A stretch of DNA of 28,365 nt from RGIG4097 sp964550635 (GCA_964550635.1 CAZJZV010000017.1:1-28365); one strand, 5' to 3'. Positions 1-7,246 are shown, counted from the first letter of the stretch. Numbers and translations are program-made. Notes: generated by a model from the letters alone, not told the origin.

Positions 1-422
<422 letters not shown>

Positions 423-517
423 AAATACAATTTTCAAGGTCTAATAAATTTAGCAAAAACTCTGTTCCTATGCAGTTGTGAATGTGCGTTTCGTACATTG
501 AAACGATATTCAACCAT

Positions 518-635
<118 letters not shown>

Positions 636-647
636 TCCAAAAGAAAG

Positions 648-675
648 AACCACTCAAATGAGTGGTTTTTTCTTT
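648..675 (+). terminator. rRNA operon terminator
   Basis: AACCACTC, a short AA/AT turn, GAGTGGTT and then a T-run (TTTTTTCTTT). The perfect stem plus T-tract twelve bases after 5S is a textbook intrinsic terminator. Confidence 0.9.
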
Positions 676-772
676 GCCTTTTTTAGTTTAAGGCACTATT
701 TGTTATTATATAAGAACACGCACTCATAGTAAGTGCTTTTATTATTATCTTTCATTAAAAACGGCGCAAATA

Positions 773-801
773 TTGACATTGTTTGTTAGATTTGGTAATA
801 T
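773..801 (+). promoter_or_regulatory. sigma-A promoter of the riboswitch/transporter unit
   Basis: A perfect -35 TTGACA (773-778) and -10 TAATAT (796-801) are separated by 17 bases. The predicted start near 808 falls at the 5' end of the riboswitch aptamer, which supports both calls. Confidence 0.8.
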
Positions 802-805
802 ATTC

Positions 806-896
806 TATCGAAAGGGAGTAGTTCTGTCACTCTTGCCGTCAATACGGGTTTTCCCCGGCGGAGTGAACCGATACTCGGGTACAAGACTTTCAATCG
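806..896 (+). promoter_or_regulatory. yybP-ykoY-like (Mn2+) riboswitch aptamer
   Basis: The leader carries the family's landmarks in order: AAAGGGAGTAG near the 5' side, a GTCAATAC segment inside a long hairpin (TCACTC/GAGTGA and GCCG/CGGC stems), a short CCGA-TAC-TCGG hairpin, and GGTACAAGACTTT at the 3' side. GAAAG (810-814) can pair with CTTTC (887-891) to close P1. In known members Mn2+ stabilises the aptamer and turns on efflux or homeostasis genes. Here the 3' strand of P1 is also the 5' strand of the terminator at 887-918, so ligand binding should prevent termination, an ON switch. The family call rests on motif recall, without a covariance-model score. Confidence 0.72.
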
Positions 897-918
897 TTTT
901 CGGTTGAAGGCCTTTTTT
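887..918 (+). terminator. Riboswitch expression-platform terminator
   Basis: CTTTCAATCG (887-896), loop TTTT, CGGTTGAAGG (901-910), then a seven-T run. The 10-bp stem has G-T wobbles only. It overlaps the aptamer's closing helix by five bases and sits upstream of the transporter start, as expected for conditional transcription termination. Confidence 0.82.
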
Positions 919-939
919 TATGGATATAAGGAGAGATCT

Positions 940-2220
940 ATGAGCGCCATAAAAATCGCAACTCTAGTTATTTTTCTCGTGATGTACGTGCTTTTGCTCG
1001 CTTTGCCGAAGTGGAGATCGTACGTTGCACTTATTGCAGGCTTTATTCTACTTTGCGCAGGTGCGCTGCCGTGGAACAAAATCGGCGTTACCATTGAATG
1101 GAACGTATTGATGATGATTGCAGGCACTATGGGCATCGTATCGTTGTTTATAGAGTCCAAAATGCCCGCATTGCTGGCGGACTTGCTCATTTCCAAAATG
1201 CCCAACGTGAAGTGGGCAATCGTCGTGTTATCGTTGTTTGCGGGGCTTATATCCGCATTCGTAGACAACGTGGCGACGGTGCTTATGGTTGCGCCTATCG
1301 CGCTTGGTATTGCGAAGAAACTCGATATATCACCCGCCCCCAGTATCATTGCAATTGCTATCGCATCCAACCTACAAGGCGCGGCGACTCTCGTCGGGGA
1401 CACCACGTCCATTATGCTCGGCGGTTATGCGGATATGAACTTTCTCGATTTCTTCGTATTCCAAGGTGAACCGGGACTGTTTTGGATTGTTCAAATCGGC
1501 GCATTGGCGGCGACTATCGTCCTTCTCATCGCTTTCAGAAAGGAAAAACAAACCATCGAGCACACGGATAGGACGGAAGTCAAGGATTTCTTTCCGAGTT
1601 TCCTGCTCATTGCAATGCTCGTGTTGCTCATAGCGACGTCTTTCATCGAAAACAAACCGTCCGTAACCCAAGGTATCATCTGTATGGGACTTATGGTTGT
1701 CGGAATCGTCTACAACTGCATCAGAAAGAAAGATATAAAGGCGATTATCCCCACGCTCAAAGATATCGATTTGCAAACGATATTGCTTCTCACAGGGCTT
1801 TTCCTTGTCATCGGAGCGGTCACGGAAGTGGGTATCATAGACGACCTTGCAAGAATACTCGTCAGAGCAAGCAATAACAACGTGTTTGCGCTTTATAGTC
1901 TGCTCGTTTGGGGTAGCGTGCTTATATCCGCATTCGTGGACAATATACCTTACGTTGCGACGATGTTGCCCGTGGTTGCAGGAATGTCCGTAACAATGGG
2001 CGTATCTCCTTACGTGCTGTATTTTGGCTTGTTGACGGGCGCAACGCTTGGCGGCAACCTAACGCCAATAGGCGCAAGCGCAAACGTCACCGCACTCGGT
2101 ATTCTGCGCAAGGAAGGGATAGAAGTCAAGACGTCGCAGTTTATGAAAATAAGCGTGCCGTTTACCCTTGTCGCAGTGTCCGTAGGATACGGATTGGTGT
2201 GGGCGTTTTACGGCGTCTAA
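940..2220 (+). CDS. ArsB/NhaD-type (IT superfamily) inner-membrane ion transporter
   Basis: Polytopic membrane protein of 426 residues, mostly hydrophobic, with about 10-12 predicted membrane spans. It shows the two-fold inverted-repeat signature of the ArsB/NhaD/SLC13-like transporters: SAFVDNVATVLM in the first half and SAFVDNIPYVATM in the second, plus the late GGNLTPIGASANV motif that lines the substrate site in this family. These proteins move ions, for example arsenite, Na+/H+ or dicarboxylates. The substrate cannot be read from motifs. The start at 940 is preferred over an in-frame ATG at 904, because AAGGAGA lies six bases upstream and 904 falls inside the terminator hairpin. The gene stands alone under a yybP-ykoY-like riboswitch, so Mn2+ export or Mn2+-linked homeostasis is a reasonable inference. 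No arsR-like regulator or arsenic gene is nearby. Confidence 0.85.
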   Translation: MSAIKIATLVIFLVMYVLLLALPKWRSYVALIAGFILLCAGALPWNKIGVTIEWNVLMMIAGTMGIVSLFIESKMPALLADLLISKMPNVKWAIVVLSLFAGLISAFVDNVATVLMVAPIALGIAKKLDISPAPSIIAIAIASNLQGAATLVGDTTSIMLGGYADMNFLDFFVFQGEPGLFWIVQIGALAATIVLLIAFRKEKQTIEHTDRTEVKDFFPSFLLIAMLVLLIATSFIENKPSVTQGIICMGLMVVGIVYNCIRKKDIKAIIPTLKDIDLQTILLLTGLFLVIGAVTEVGIIDDLARILVRASNNNVFALYSLLVWGSVLISAFVDNIPYVATMLPVVAGMSVTMGVSPYVLYFGLLTGATLGGNLTPIGASANVTALGILRKEGIEVKTSQFMKISVPFTLVAVSVGYGLVWAFYGV

Positions 2221-2245
2221 CCTTAATGAAAGATTAAAATGATTA

Positions 2246-2274
2246 TTGACAAATTAACTAATTGATAATATAAT
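2246..2274 (+). promoter_or_regulatory. sigma-A promoter of small lipoprotein gene
   Basis: Perfect TTGACA (2246-2251) and perfect TATAAT (2269-2274) with 17-base spacing. The ATG follows 30 bases after the -10, so the leader is short. Confidence 0.88.
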
Positions 2275-2303
2275 GGTGCTATACAAAATATGGGAGGTTC
2301 ATT

Positions 2304-2666
2304 ATGAACAAGAAAGTTATTAGCATTATTGCTATCGTAGCAATCATCGCAATCCTTGGCGTAGTTCTCGTTGCATGTAATGCAGACAGCTACCAAAAGA
2401 AACTCGATAAAGCCGGTTATGAAGTAGTTGTGATTGAAGGCGACGAAGCAGACGAAGAAGCGGATGCAGACGTTGAATGGATCGTTTCTGCAAGCAAAGG
2501 TTTGACCGAATACGTATCCGTCGTTAAATTCAAAAACACCGACGACGCAAAAGAATTTGAAAAAAATGCAGTCACCGGAAGCGGAATTGGCATGAAAGTC
2601 GTCTGTGAAAGAAGCGGTAAAATCGTGTTCTACGGCACCGAACAAGGCGTTAAAGATGCAAAATAA
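2304..2666 (+). CDS. Small secreted lipoprotein of unknown function
   Basis: 120 residues. The N-terminus is MNKK followed by a hydrophobic stretch and a lipobox LVAC with the lipidated cysteine at residue 25, so it should be exported and anchored to the outer face of the membrane. The mature part is about 95 residues and acidic in the middle (a DEADEEADAD run near residues 47-56). It has no cysteines other than one near the C-terminus and no domain I recognise. GGGAGG lies 7-12 bases before the ATG. It has its own perfect promoter and a terminator 18 bases after the stop, so it is a single-gene, probably well expressed unit. The mixed alpha/beta pattern recalls small lipoproteins annotated only as hypothetical in Clostridia. 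Confidence 0.85.
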   Translation: MNKKVISIIAIVAIIAILGVVLVACNADSYQKKLDKAGYEVVVIEGDEADEEADADVEWIVSASKGLTEYVSVVKFKNTDDAKEFEKNAVTGSGIGMKVVCERSGKIVFYGTEQGVKDAK

Positions 2667-2684
2667 GAACTGAATTAACAACAT

Positions 2685-2716
2685 AAAAAAGCACTCCAAT
2701 CGGAGTGCTTTTTTTG
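2685..2716 (+). terminator. Terminator of small lipoprotein gene
   Basis: AAAAAAGCACTCC, loop AAT, then GGAGTGCTTTTTTT: a perfect stem with a T-run, 18 bases after the stop codon. Confidence 0.92.
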
Positions 2717-2718
2717 TT

Positions 2719-2751
2719 GTCATTGCGAGGAGTAAAGCGACGTAGCAATCT
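2719..2751. repeat. GTCATTGCGAGG-type dispersed palindrome
   Basis: An imperfect palindrome starting GTCATTGCGAGGAG and ending GCGACGTAGCAATC, with ATTGC/GCAAT arms at 2722-2726 and 2745-2749. Its minus-strand reading (GATTGCTACGTCGC ... CTCGCAATGAC) matches a repeat I recognise as dispersed in many unrelated bacterial genomes. Confidence 0.65.
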
Positions 2752-2771
2752 TCGGGGACGGCACCATGTGA

Positions 2772-2802
2772 AAAAGCACTCCATGAGGACTGCTTTTTAA
2801 TG
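2772..2802 (+). repeat. Degenerate copy of the upstream terminator hairpin
   Basis: AAAAAGCACTCC, loop ATGA, GGACTGCTTTTTAAT. It repeats the 2685-2716 terminator sequence with one C-C mismatch in the stem and a shortened T-run. It could act as a weak back-up terminator, but it looks like a local duplication. Confidence 0.6.
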
Positions 2803-2874
2803 ATATACGCGACTTTGTCGCGTATGATATATTGCTAACGCAATATGATATACTTGCTTCGCAAGCATGATATA
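2801..2874. repeat. Mini-hairpin array A (TGATATA spacers)
   Basis: TGATATA occurs at 2801, 2825, 2846 and 2868 (steps of 24, 21 and 22 bases). Each interval holds a different perfect small palindrome: TACGCGAC-ttt-GTCGCGTA, ATTGC-taac-GCAAT and CTTGC-ttc-GCAAG. The spacer is constant, while the stems vary in sequence but keep pairing. Confidence 0.75.
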
Positions 2875-3122
2875 TGCAGACGAAGTCGCTATATAGCAAC
2901 ACCGCCTGCATAGTGTGGTTTTTAGTTTGAAGTTTTGCAATTTGAACGAAAAGTGCGGCTTGGGGACGGAGCACCCGTACACGATAAAAACAGCATAGCA
3001 ATATTACTGAAACGATATAGTTTTCATTTCCGCTTGGGGACAGGGATGAAAACAGTTTTATACATCTATCACAACAAGAATTATTTTTTAATACTCCTAT
3101 GAACAGTGGACTATTTTCTTCG

Positions 3123-3191
3123 ATTTCCTCTTGGGGACGGGGATTAAAGCGGAAATGATTTCCGCTTTTGTCCCCGTCCCCAAGAGGAAAT
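3123..3191. repeat. 69-base near-perfect palindrome with GGGGACGGGGA arms
   Basis: The outer arms are 21 bases each (3123-3143 and 3171-3191), starting ATTTCCTCTTGGGG and ending CCCCAAGAGGAAAT. A two-base internal wobble/mismatch and 11-base inner arms (AAAGCGGAAAT/ATTTCCGCTTT) surround a single G. Every arm base outside the two-base bulge pairs. It includes one GGGGACGG unit in each orientation, so it looks like two REP units joined head to head. Confidence 0.85.
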
Positions 3192-3229
3192 GCACAAGCC
3201 GCACTCGCTACGCTCGGAAGGACATAGTG

Positions 3230-3297
3230 AGTTATATTTCGGCTCCGCTGAAGTGATATTGCTTATGCAGTGATATTTCTCTTTGAGAAGTGATATT
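3230..3297. repeat. Mini-hairpin array B (AGTGATATT spacers)
   Basis: AGTGATATT occurs at 3252, 3269 and 3289, with a related GTTATATT at about 3231. The intervals hold small palindromes (TTCGGC-tcc-GCTGAA with a wobble, GC-ttat-GC, TTCTC-ttt-GAGAA). The design matches array A with a different but related spacer word (GATAT core). Confidence 0.7.
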
Positions 3298-3355
3298 GCC
3301 GTGCAGTTTTGGTGGAAACGCGGTGGCGCACTCGCTTACGCTCATAGAAAAGGTT

Positions 3356-3390
3356 TTGCCAACAAAACACGTTACGTGTTTTGTTGGCAA
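3356..3390. repeat. Perfect 35-base palindrome, possible dpaAB terminator
   Basis: The arms are 17 bases each (TTGCCAACAAAACACGT and its complement) around one T. It lies 40 bases beyond the dpaB stop on the minus strand. Read on that strand it is followed by AAAACCTTTTC, a poor T-tract, so a role in ending the dpaAB transcript is possible but not clear. Confidence 0.6.
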
Positions 3391-3430
3391 GGGGAAAGTG
3401 CGCGCGTAGCGTGAGAGTGTTTGCGGGAAA

Positions 3431-4003
3431 TCACTGCTTTTTGTCGAGAATCGGTTGCAGTTGAGTGCCTTTTAGGGCGAGTTTTACCGTTTCGGGTATG
3501 AGAAAAGTGTTTGCAATCAGGCTATTCGGTTTGTTTTTCGGGTTGTCTTGTCCGTAGGGAACAAAATACACGTTGCGTGTGTTTGATAATGCGCCTATGT
3601 TTTTTGCGTTTGCGCCGAGTGCGTCGTTGCTACTGACGGACAGGACGACGGGGCGATTGTTGCGGAGAGTTGCTTTCACCGCCATAGTGGTCGGGGTGTC
3701 CGTTATGCCGTGTGCAAGTTTTGCAAGAGTATTCCCGGTGCAGGGAGCGACGAGCATAAGTTCGAGATCGGAGTTTGCGATTGTTTCCGCTTGCACGATT
3801 GTTTTTATCGGAGTCTTGCCTGTCAGGCGGACTATTTCCTTTTCAAATTCGCTTGCCTTGAAAAAGCGGGTGTCGAAAGACGTCACGTTATAACTGAAAA
3901 TGGGTGTCAGGTCGTAGCCGTCCGCGACGAGCGTTTCGATTGCTACGAGCAGATTTTTGAACGTGCAGAAAGAGCCTGTGATTGCAAGTCCGATTTTTGT
4001 CAT
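3431..4003 (-). CDS. dpaB: Dipicolinate synthase subunit B (SpoVFB)
   Basis: 190-residue flavoprotein-fold protein. With DpaA it converts dihydrodipicolinate pathway intermediates to dipicolinic acid in the mother cell; DPA then accumulates in the spore core. Near-diagnostic segments are visible: ITGSFCTF close to the N-terminus, FDTRFFKASEF, LMLVAPCTGNTLAKLAHGIT, LRNNRPVVLSVSSNDALGA and the C-terminal QLQPIL. The length is normal for the family. The start at 4003 is chosen because GGAGGTGA lies just upstream and the ATG overlaps the dpaA stop by four bases (ATGA), implying translational coupling. A longer in-frame start at 4117 would overlap dpaA deeply and lacks support. The gene is second in a two-gene operon and no other DPA gene is in the window. 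Confidence 0.95.
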   Translation of the reverse strand: MTKIGLAITGSFCTFKNLLVAIETLVADGYDLTPIFSYNVTSFDTRFFKASEFEKEIVRLTGKTPIKTIVQAETIANSDLELMLVAPCTGNTLAKLAHGITDTPTTMAVKATLRNNRPVVLSVSSNDALGANAKNIGALSNTRNVYFVPYGQDNPKNKPNSLIANTFLIPETVKLALKGTQLQPILDKKQ

Positions 4004-4716
4004 TTCGTCACCTCCAAAACGTAGTCGAGCATAGCGATAGCGGCACTTTTTGGCGCACACTTCGCGGGAAGCGCGGGATAGATGTCCGCATCGATTCCCA
4101 GATATTTTGCAAAGCATATGGACAGGGCGGGTTTGCGTGCGATGTCGATATAAACTGCGTCTTCCTTGAAAGTCAAGGTCTCTTTGTCGGACACGATATT
4201 CATCGGGACGGTGTTGACGACGACGTCATACGGTTTGAAATCGAAGTTTTCGGCAGGGATAACTTCATCCGCAATTCCGCTTGCTTGCCGTTTTGACGAA
4301 GTGCTTGCAACGGTAACTTTCTTTGCGCCTACGTCTTTCAAGAGTTTTGTGATTGCGCTCCCGCACCGCCCGAAACCTATCACGAGAAAATCACTATCGT
4401 ATAGCGATTTCGTGGAATGGGATAGGATGATTTCAAGCACTCCTTCCGCGGTCAGTCTTGCGTTTTTGCGTTGAAAATTCTCGTCTTCGAGCATATTGAA
4501 ATGCTTTATATCCATAGAGTTCATGAGTGCAATTCCTTCTTTGTCCGCCTTTCCGCCTACGATGACTTCGCACTCTTTGACGTCTTTCAAATCCTCCCGT
4601 CCTATCACGATATTGGGCGCGAAAACCCACGTGTTTTTGGACGGCGTATAAGCCTTTAATTCTTGCGCGAGCAGGTAGGTGCGCTCGTCGGTTTGCCTAA
4701 CAATATATTCCGCCAT
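4000..4716 (-). CDS. dpaA: Dipicolinate synthase subunit A (SpoVFA), N-terminally compact
   Basis: 238-residue Rossmann-fold dehydrogenase-like subunit of dipicolinate synthase. Visible signatures: LEDENFQRKNARLTAEG (residues about 77-92), the dinucleotide-binding VIGFGRCGSA (112-121), YIDIARKP, and a C-terminal ALPAKCAPKSAA stretch, all typical of DpaA. Bacillus DpaA is near 300 residues. This one has a shorter, divergent N-terminal domain, although GGAGGGAATT directly upstream of the ATG at 4716 supports this start. A longer in-frame extension to 4950 runs through the divergent promoter region and into the neighbouring gene, so it is rejected. It overlaps dpaB by four bases. A sporulation-type promoter is suggested just upstream. 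Confidence 0.93.
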   Translation of the reverse strand: MAEYIVRQTDERTYLLAQELKAYTPSKNTWVFAPNIVIGREDLKDVKECEVIVGGKADKEGIALMNSMDIKHFNMLEDENFQRKNARLTAEGVLEIILSHSTKSLYDSDFLVIGFGRCGSAITKLLKDVGAKKVTVASTSSKRQASGIADEVIPAENFDFKPYDVVVNTVPMNIVSDKETLTFKEDAVYIDIARKPALSICFAKYLGIDADIYPALPAKCAPKSAAIAMLDYVLEVTK

Positions 4717-4732
4717 AATTCCCTCCATACCG

Positions 4733-4760
4733 TATCTTATGCCTATTTTGCGGTGGGTGT
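4733..4760 (-). promoter_or_regulatory. Candidate sigma-K/sigma-E-type promoter for dpaAB
   Basis: On the minus strand: AC (4760-4759), 17 bases, then CATAAGATA (4741-4733), which fits the sigma-K consensus AC-N16/17-CATAnnnTA. The ATG is 17 bases after the box. spoVF is a known sigma-K target in Bacillus. The motif is short, so chance is possible. Confidence 0.5.
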
Positions 4761-4762
4761 TG

Positions 4763-4790
4763 ACGATATTTGAAAAACAATCATAGGATA
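4763..4790 (+). promoter_or_regulatory. Candidate sigma-K/sigma-E-type promoter for the divergent ATPase gene
   Basis: AC (4763-4764), 17 bases, then CATAGGATA (4782-4790). This is the same architecture and spacing as the oppositely oriented dpaAB box. The -35 elements are almost back to back, three bases apart. A sigma-A reading (TTGACG at 4760) has no good -10. Confidence 0.45.
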
Positions 4791-4805
4791 AATCGTGAGG
4801 TGAAT

Positions 4806-5828
4806 ATGGAAAGATTTTTTCTCGGCGGAAACAGCGGTTACGGCTTTTACAGCCTATACGAAAAAGCACTTGAGAGCGTAGGAAAAACGGTGATACTGAA
4901 AGGGGGTGCGGGGACGGGAAAAAGCACTGCGATGAAAGAGATTTCAGCACGCGCTAACCGCCTTGGATATGCGGTGGAAAACTGGTATTGTTCGGGAGAT
5001 CCGACAAGCCTTGACGGAGTGTATATCAAGGAGTTGAATACGGCGGTCGTGGACGGCACCGCGCCCCACGCACTCGACCCGAAAATGCCCAAAATCAAGG
5101 ACGAGATAGTGGACCTTGCAGTCTGCTTGAACAGGGATAAATTGGCGGACAAAAGGGATAGGGTGCAAAAGTTGTTAAATGACAAAAAACGCAGTTATGC
5201 GCGCGTTTACGACCACTTAAACCTTGCGTTGTGCTATCAAAGACAAATTGACAGGATAGGTCTCGACGGACTAAACGTGCGCGGCGTAAAGGGGATTGCA
5301 AGGGAGTTGAGTTACGATTTGGCGAACAGGGCAAAGCGGTGCGGGACGGAAAATAAAGGGGTGAGAAGAGAGCGCTTTTCGTCCGCTATCACACCCGACG
5401 GAAAGGTGAATTTCTACGATCATTTGAGAGAGAAAAAAGTCTTTCTCGTGAAGGGCGGAGAAGGGGCGCAAAAGGTCTTTTTCGACGAACTGAAAAACAT
5501 GAGTGCGCCGTGCGGAATTTTCAATAATCCGCTCTCTCCCGAAACCGTCGTCGGTCTTGAAATCGGTGGTGCGACCGTTGCGGGCGACGTCGGGGAAAAC
5601 AAGACGTTTGCCGAAGTCGTCGACCTTGGGTTTGCGGACGAGAATACGGACAGATACTCTCTCAAAAAACTTGCGGACCTGCGGGACGAGCAAATCGGTA
5701 TTGCAGTGGATTATCTCTCGTCGGCAAGGGGGTTTCATCTCGAAATCGAAAGGTTGTACGTTCAGGCGATGGATTTCGATAGATTGAGCGCGGTGAAGAA
5801 AAATTTGTCGGATTTTGTCTTCGGTTGA
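4806..5828 (+). CDS. PRK06851-family P-loop ATPase of sporulators
   Basis: 340 residues. The N-terminal half opens with RFFLGGNSGYGFYSL and has a clean Walker A, GGAGTGKST (33-41), followed by VDGTAPHALDPKMP, which I recognise from the PRK06851 family found mainly in spore-forming Firmicutes. The second half repeats the layout (AITPDGKVNFYD ... FLVKGGEGAQKVFF), but its P-loop (216-223) has lost the GK[ST] ending, so it is probably not catalytic. Usual family members are about 360-370 residues with two P-loop halves. The biochemical function is unknown. The start at 4806 is supported by GAGG five bases upstream; an in-frame ATG at 4770 lies within the promoter region. Divergence from dpaAB with a matching candidate promoter suggests a late-sporulation role. 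Confidence 0.8.
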   Translation: MERFFLGGNSGYGFYSLYEKALESVGKTVILKGGAGTGKSTAMKEISARANRLGYAVENWYCSGDPTSLDGVYIKELNTAVVDGTAPHALDPKMPKIKDEIVDLAVCLNRDKLADKRDRVQKLLNDKKRSYARVYDHLNLALCYQRQIDRIGLDGLNVRGVKGIARELSYDLANRAKRCGTENKGVRRERFSSAITPDGKVNFYDHLREKKVFLVKGGEGAQKVFFDELKNMSAPCGIFNNPLSPETVVGLEIGGATVAGDVGENKTFAEVVDLGFADENTDRYSLKKLADLRDEQIGIAVDYLSSARGFHLEIERLYVQAMDFDRLSAVKKNLSDFVFG

Positions 5829-5866
5829 CGGATTTTTTCACCTTCCCGCTCGACGAAAAAAAATGA

Positions 5867-5895
5867 TGTACAACGCGCGGTTTTTATAGTATAAT
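5867..5895 (+). promoter_or_regulatory. sigma-A promoter of the acyltransferase gene
   Basis: TGTACA (5867-5872), 17 bases, perfect TATAAT (5890-5895). The ATG lies 17 bases after the -10, so the leader is very short. Confidence 0.65.
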
Positions 5896-5911
5896 CCGCT
5901 TGAGGTTAATT

Positions 5912-7246
5912 ATGAAAACCACTGACAATAAAAACGACAAGATGACCAATAAAGAAAAGATGAAAGGAATGTGGTCTACGAAACACTATCTCCTGCTCAT
6001 CTTCATTTGTACGGTGTTGCGCCTGCGTTTCAACGCACACTCTGTCAAGACTCCCGCGTTCAAGGAACAAAAGAAAAAGGGCGCGATGCTCGTGCTATGC
6101 AATCATACGTCCGCACTCGATTTCGGATATTTCACCCCGCCGTTTTTCTTCAAAAAGATAAGTTTCGTCGTGGCGGAAAATATGATGTATTCCACTCCCA
6201 TTTTCGCAAAGGTCATCAAAGGCTACCACGCGATCACGAAAAAGCAATACTATGCGGACTACTCCTGCATAAAGAATATCAAACGCTATCTCGACGCGGG
6301 GATTTCGGTCATACTCTGTCCCGAAGGAAAAGTGTCCGCGGAGGGCAAAACCGGGGTTATGCCTCGCTCGATAACTAGGCTTGTGAAGTGGCTCGGCTAT
6401 CCGGTTGCGAGCGTGGTTACAAAGGGTGCAAGTTTGACGAGACCGAAGTGGGCGCACGGTAGCAGGACGGGGCGGATAACGTCCTACTGCGATATGCTTA
6501 TGAGCGCGGAAGACGTGAAAACGATGACCGACGACGAGATTTTCGATACAATCGAAAAACGACTGTCCCACAACGAGCATATTTACCACCTTGAAAGCGG
6601 TATCCGTTTCCGCGGAAAGCACTACGCGGAAGGACTCGAAAGACTCCTTTATCGTTGCCCTAAATGTGGGGCGGAATTCAAAATCACCGCAAAAGGAAAT
6701 ATTCTCACCTGCGAAAACTGCGGTAACGCGGTGCGCTATCCCGACACGGGCGGACTTTTCCCCGCGACGAAAGATAGCGTATGCCCCGACCGCATAGATT
6801 TGTGGTATGACGACGAGAGAGCGGAAGTCGCAAAAGAAGTGGCAAAGGACGATTTTTCTATCGTGAAACCCGTCAATCTCTTCCTTGAAAACGAGAATAA
6901 AAACGGCTATCGTTTCGTGGCAAAAGGCAATCTCGTCCTTGACAAAGAAAAAATCGAATTTACGTCCACAATCGACGAAAGGCCGAAAAACGTTGCGTCC
7001 GAATACAAAATCGGGGATATGAAATACGACTTCGATACGAGCGGTGAAACGGAGAGAGTGGAAGACGAATTCAAACACGTATCTTTCCCTGTGAAAAACT
7101 TCGTCACGATTGCGAATATCCCGGGGTCGTCTCTCGACCTATACGACGAAAAACACACGTATAGAATGATGTTTTCCGAAGATTTGGCATCCACGAAATA
7201 CGCTCTCGCAATCGAAGAAATGGCGAAACAAAGAGAGAAAAAATAG
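5912..7246 (+). CDS. PlsC-type lysophospholipid acyltransferase with zinc ribbon and extra C-terminal domain
   Basis: 444 residues. A hydrophobic segment (about 25-38) is followed by a PlsC/LPLAT domain: NHTSALD gives the catalytic HxxxxD (H65, D70) and CPEGKVS (136-142) the substrate-binding EG motif. The enzyme should transfer acyl chains to a lysophosphatidic-acid-like acceptor at the membrane. Unlike ordinary PlsC (about 200-250 residues), it continues into a CPKC ... CENC zinc ribbon (C249, C252, C267, C270) and a ~160-residue C-terminal region rich in beta strands that I do not recognise. The start at 5912 (ATG) is chosen over an upstream TTG because TGAGG lies six bases before it. It is monocistronic, with a promoter and terminator of its own. 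Confidence 0.82.
   Translation: MKTTDNKNDKMTNKEKMKGMWSTKHYLLLIFICTVLRLRFNAHSVKTPAFKEQKKKGAMLVLCNHTSALDFGYFTPPFFFKKISFVVAENMMYSTPIFAKVIKGYHAITKKQYYADYSCIKNIKRYLDAGISVILCPEGKVSAEGKTGVMPRSITRLVKWLGYPVASVVTKGASLTRPKWAHGSRTGRITSYCDMLMSAEDVKTMTDDEIFDTIEKRLSHNEHIYHLESGIRFRGKHYAEGLERLLYRCPKCGAEFKITAKGNILTCENCGNAVRYPDTGGLFPATKDSVCPDRIDLWYDDERAEVAKEVAKDDFSIVKPVNLFLENENKNGYRFVAKGNLVLDKEKIEFTSTIDERPKNVASEYKIGDMKYDFDTSGETERVEDEFKHVSFPVKNFVTIANIPGSSLDLYDEKHTYRMMFSEDLASTKYALAIEEMAKQREKK

Larger units (their letters stand above)
2717..3430. other. Gene-free repeat-rich intergenic region (REP-like)
   Basis: About 700 bases with no credible gene on either strand. It holds a mosaic of repeats. There is a GTCATTGCGAGG-type palindrome at 2719-2751. 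GGGGACGG/GGGGACAGG units lie near 2754, 2960, 3034 and 3131, with an inverted copy at 3171-3182. There are two arrays of mini-hairpins with constant spacers and two large palindromes. CACTCGCTACGCTC-like snippets recur near 3202, 3328 and 3400. The pattern resembles REP sequences mobilised in trans by IS200-like REP-associated tyrosine transposases, but no transposase is in the window. Confidence 0.7.

Noticed and set aside
2801..3297. CRISPR array
   Set aside because: Spacer words are only 7-9 bases, the units between them are palindromes of 10-19 bases, and no cas genes are present.
4716..4950. Longer N-terminus for DpaA extending to 4950
   Set aside because: It crosses the divergent promoter region and the ATPase gene; the residues are not DpaA-like, and a strong ribosome binding site supports 4716.
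6095..7078. 327-codon minus-strand frame opposite the acyltransferase
   Set aside because: No start signal or recognisable motif; the plus strand has catalytic HxxxxD and zinc-ribbon motifs.
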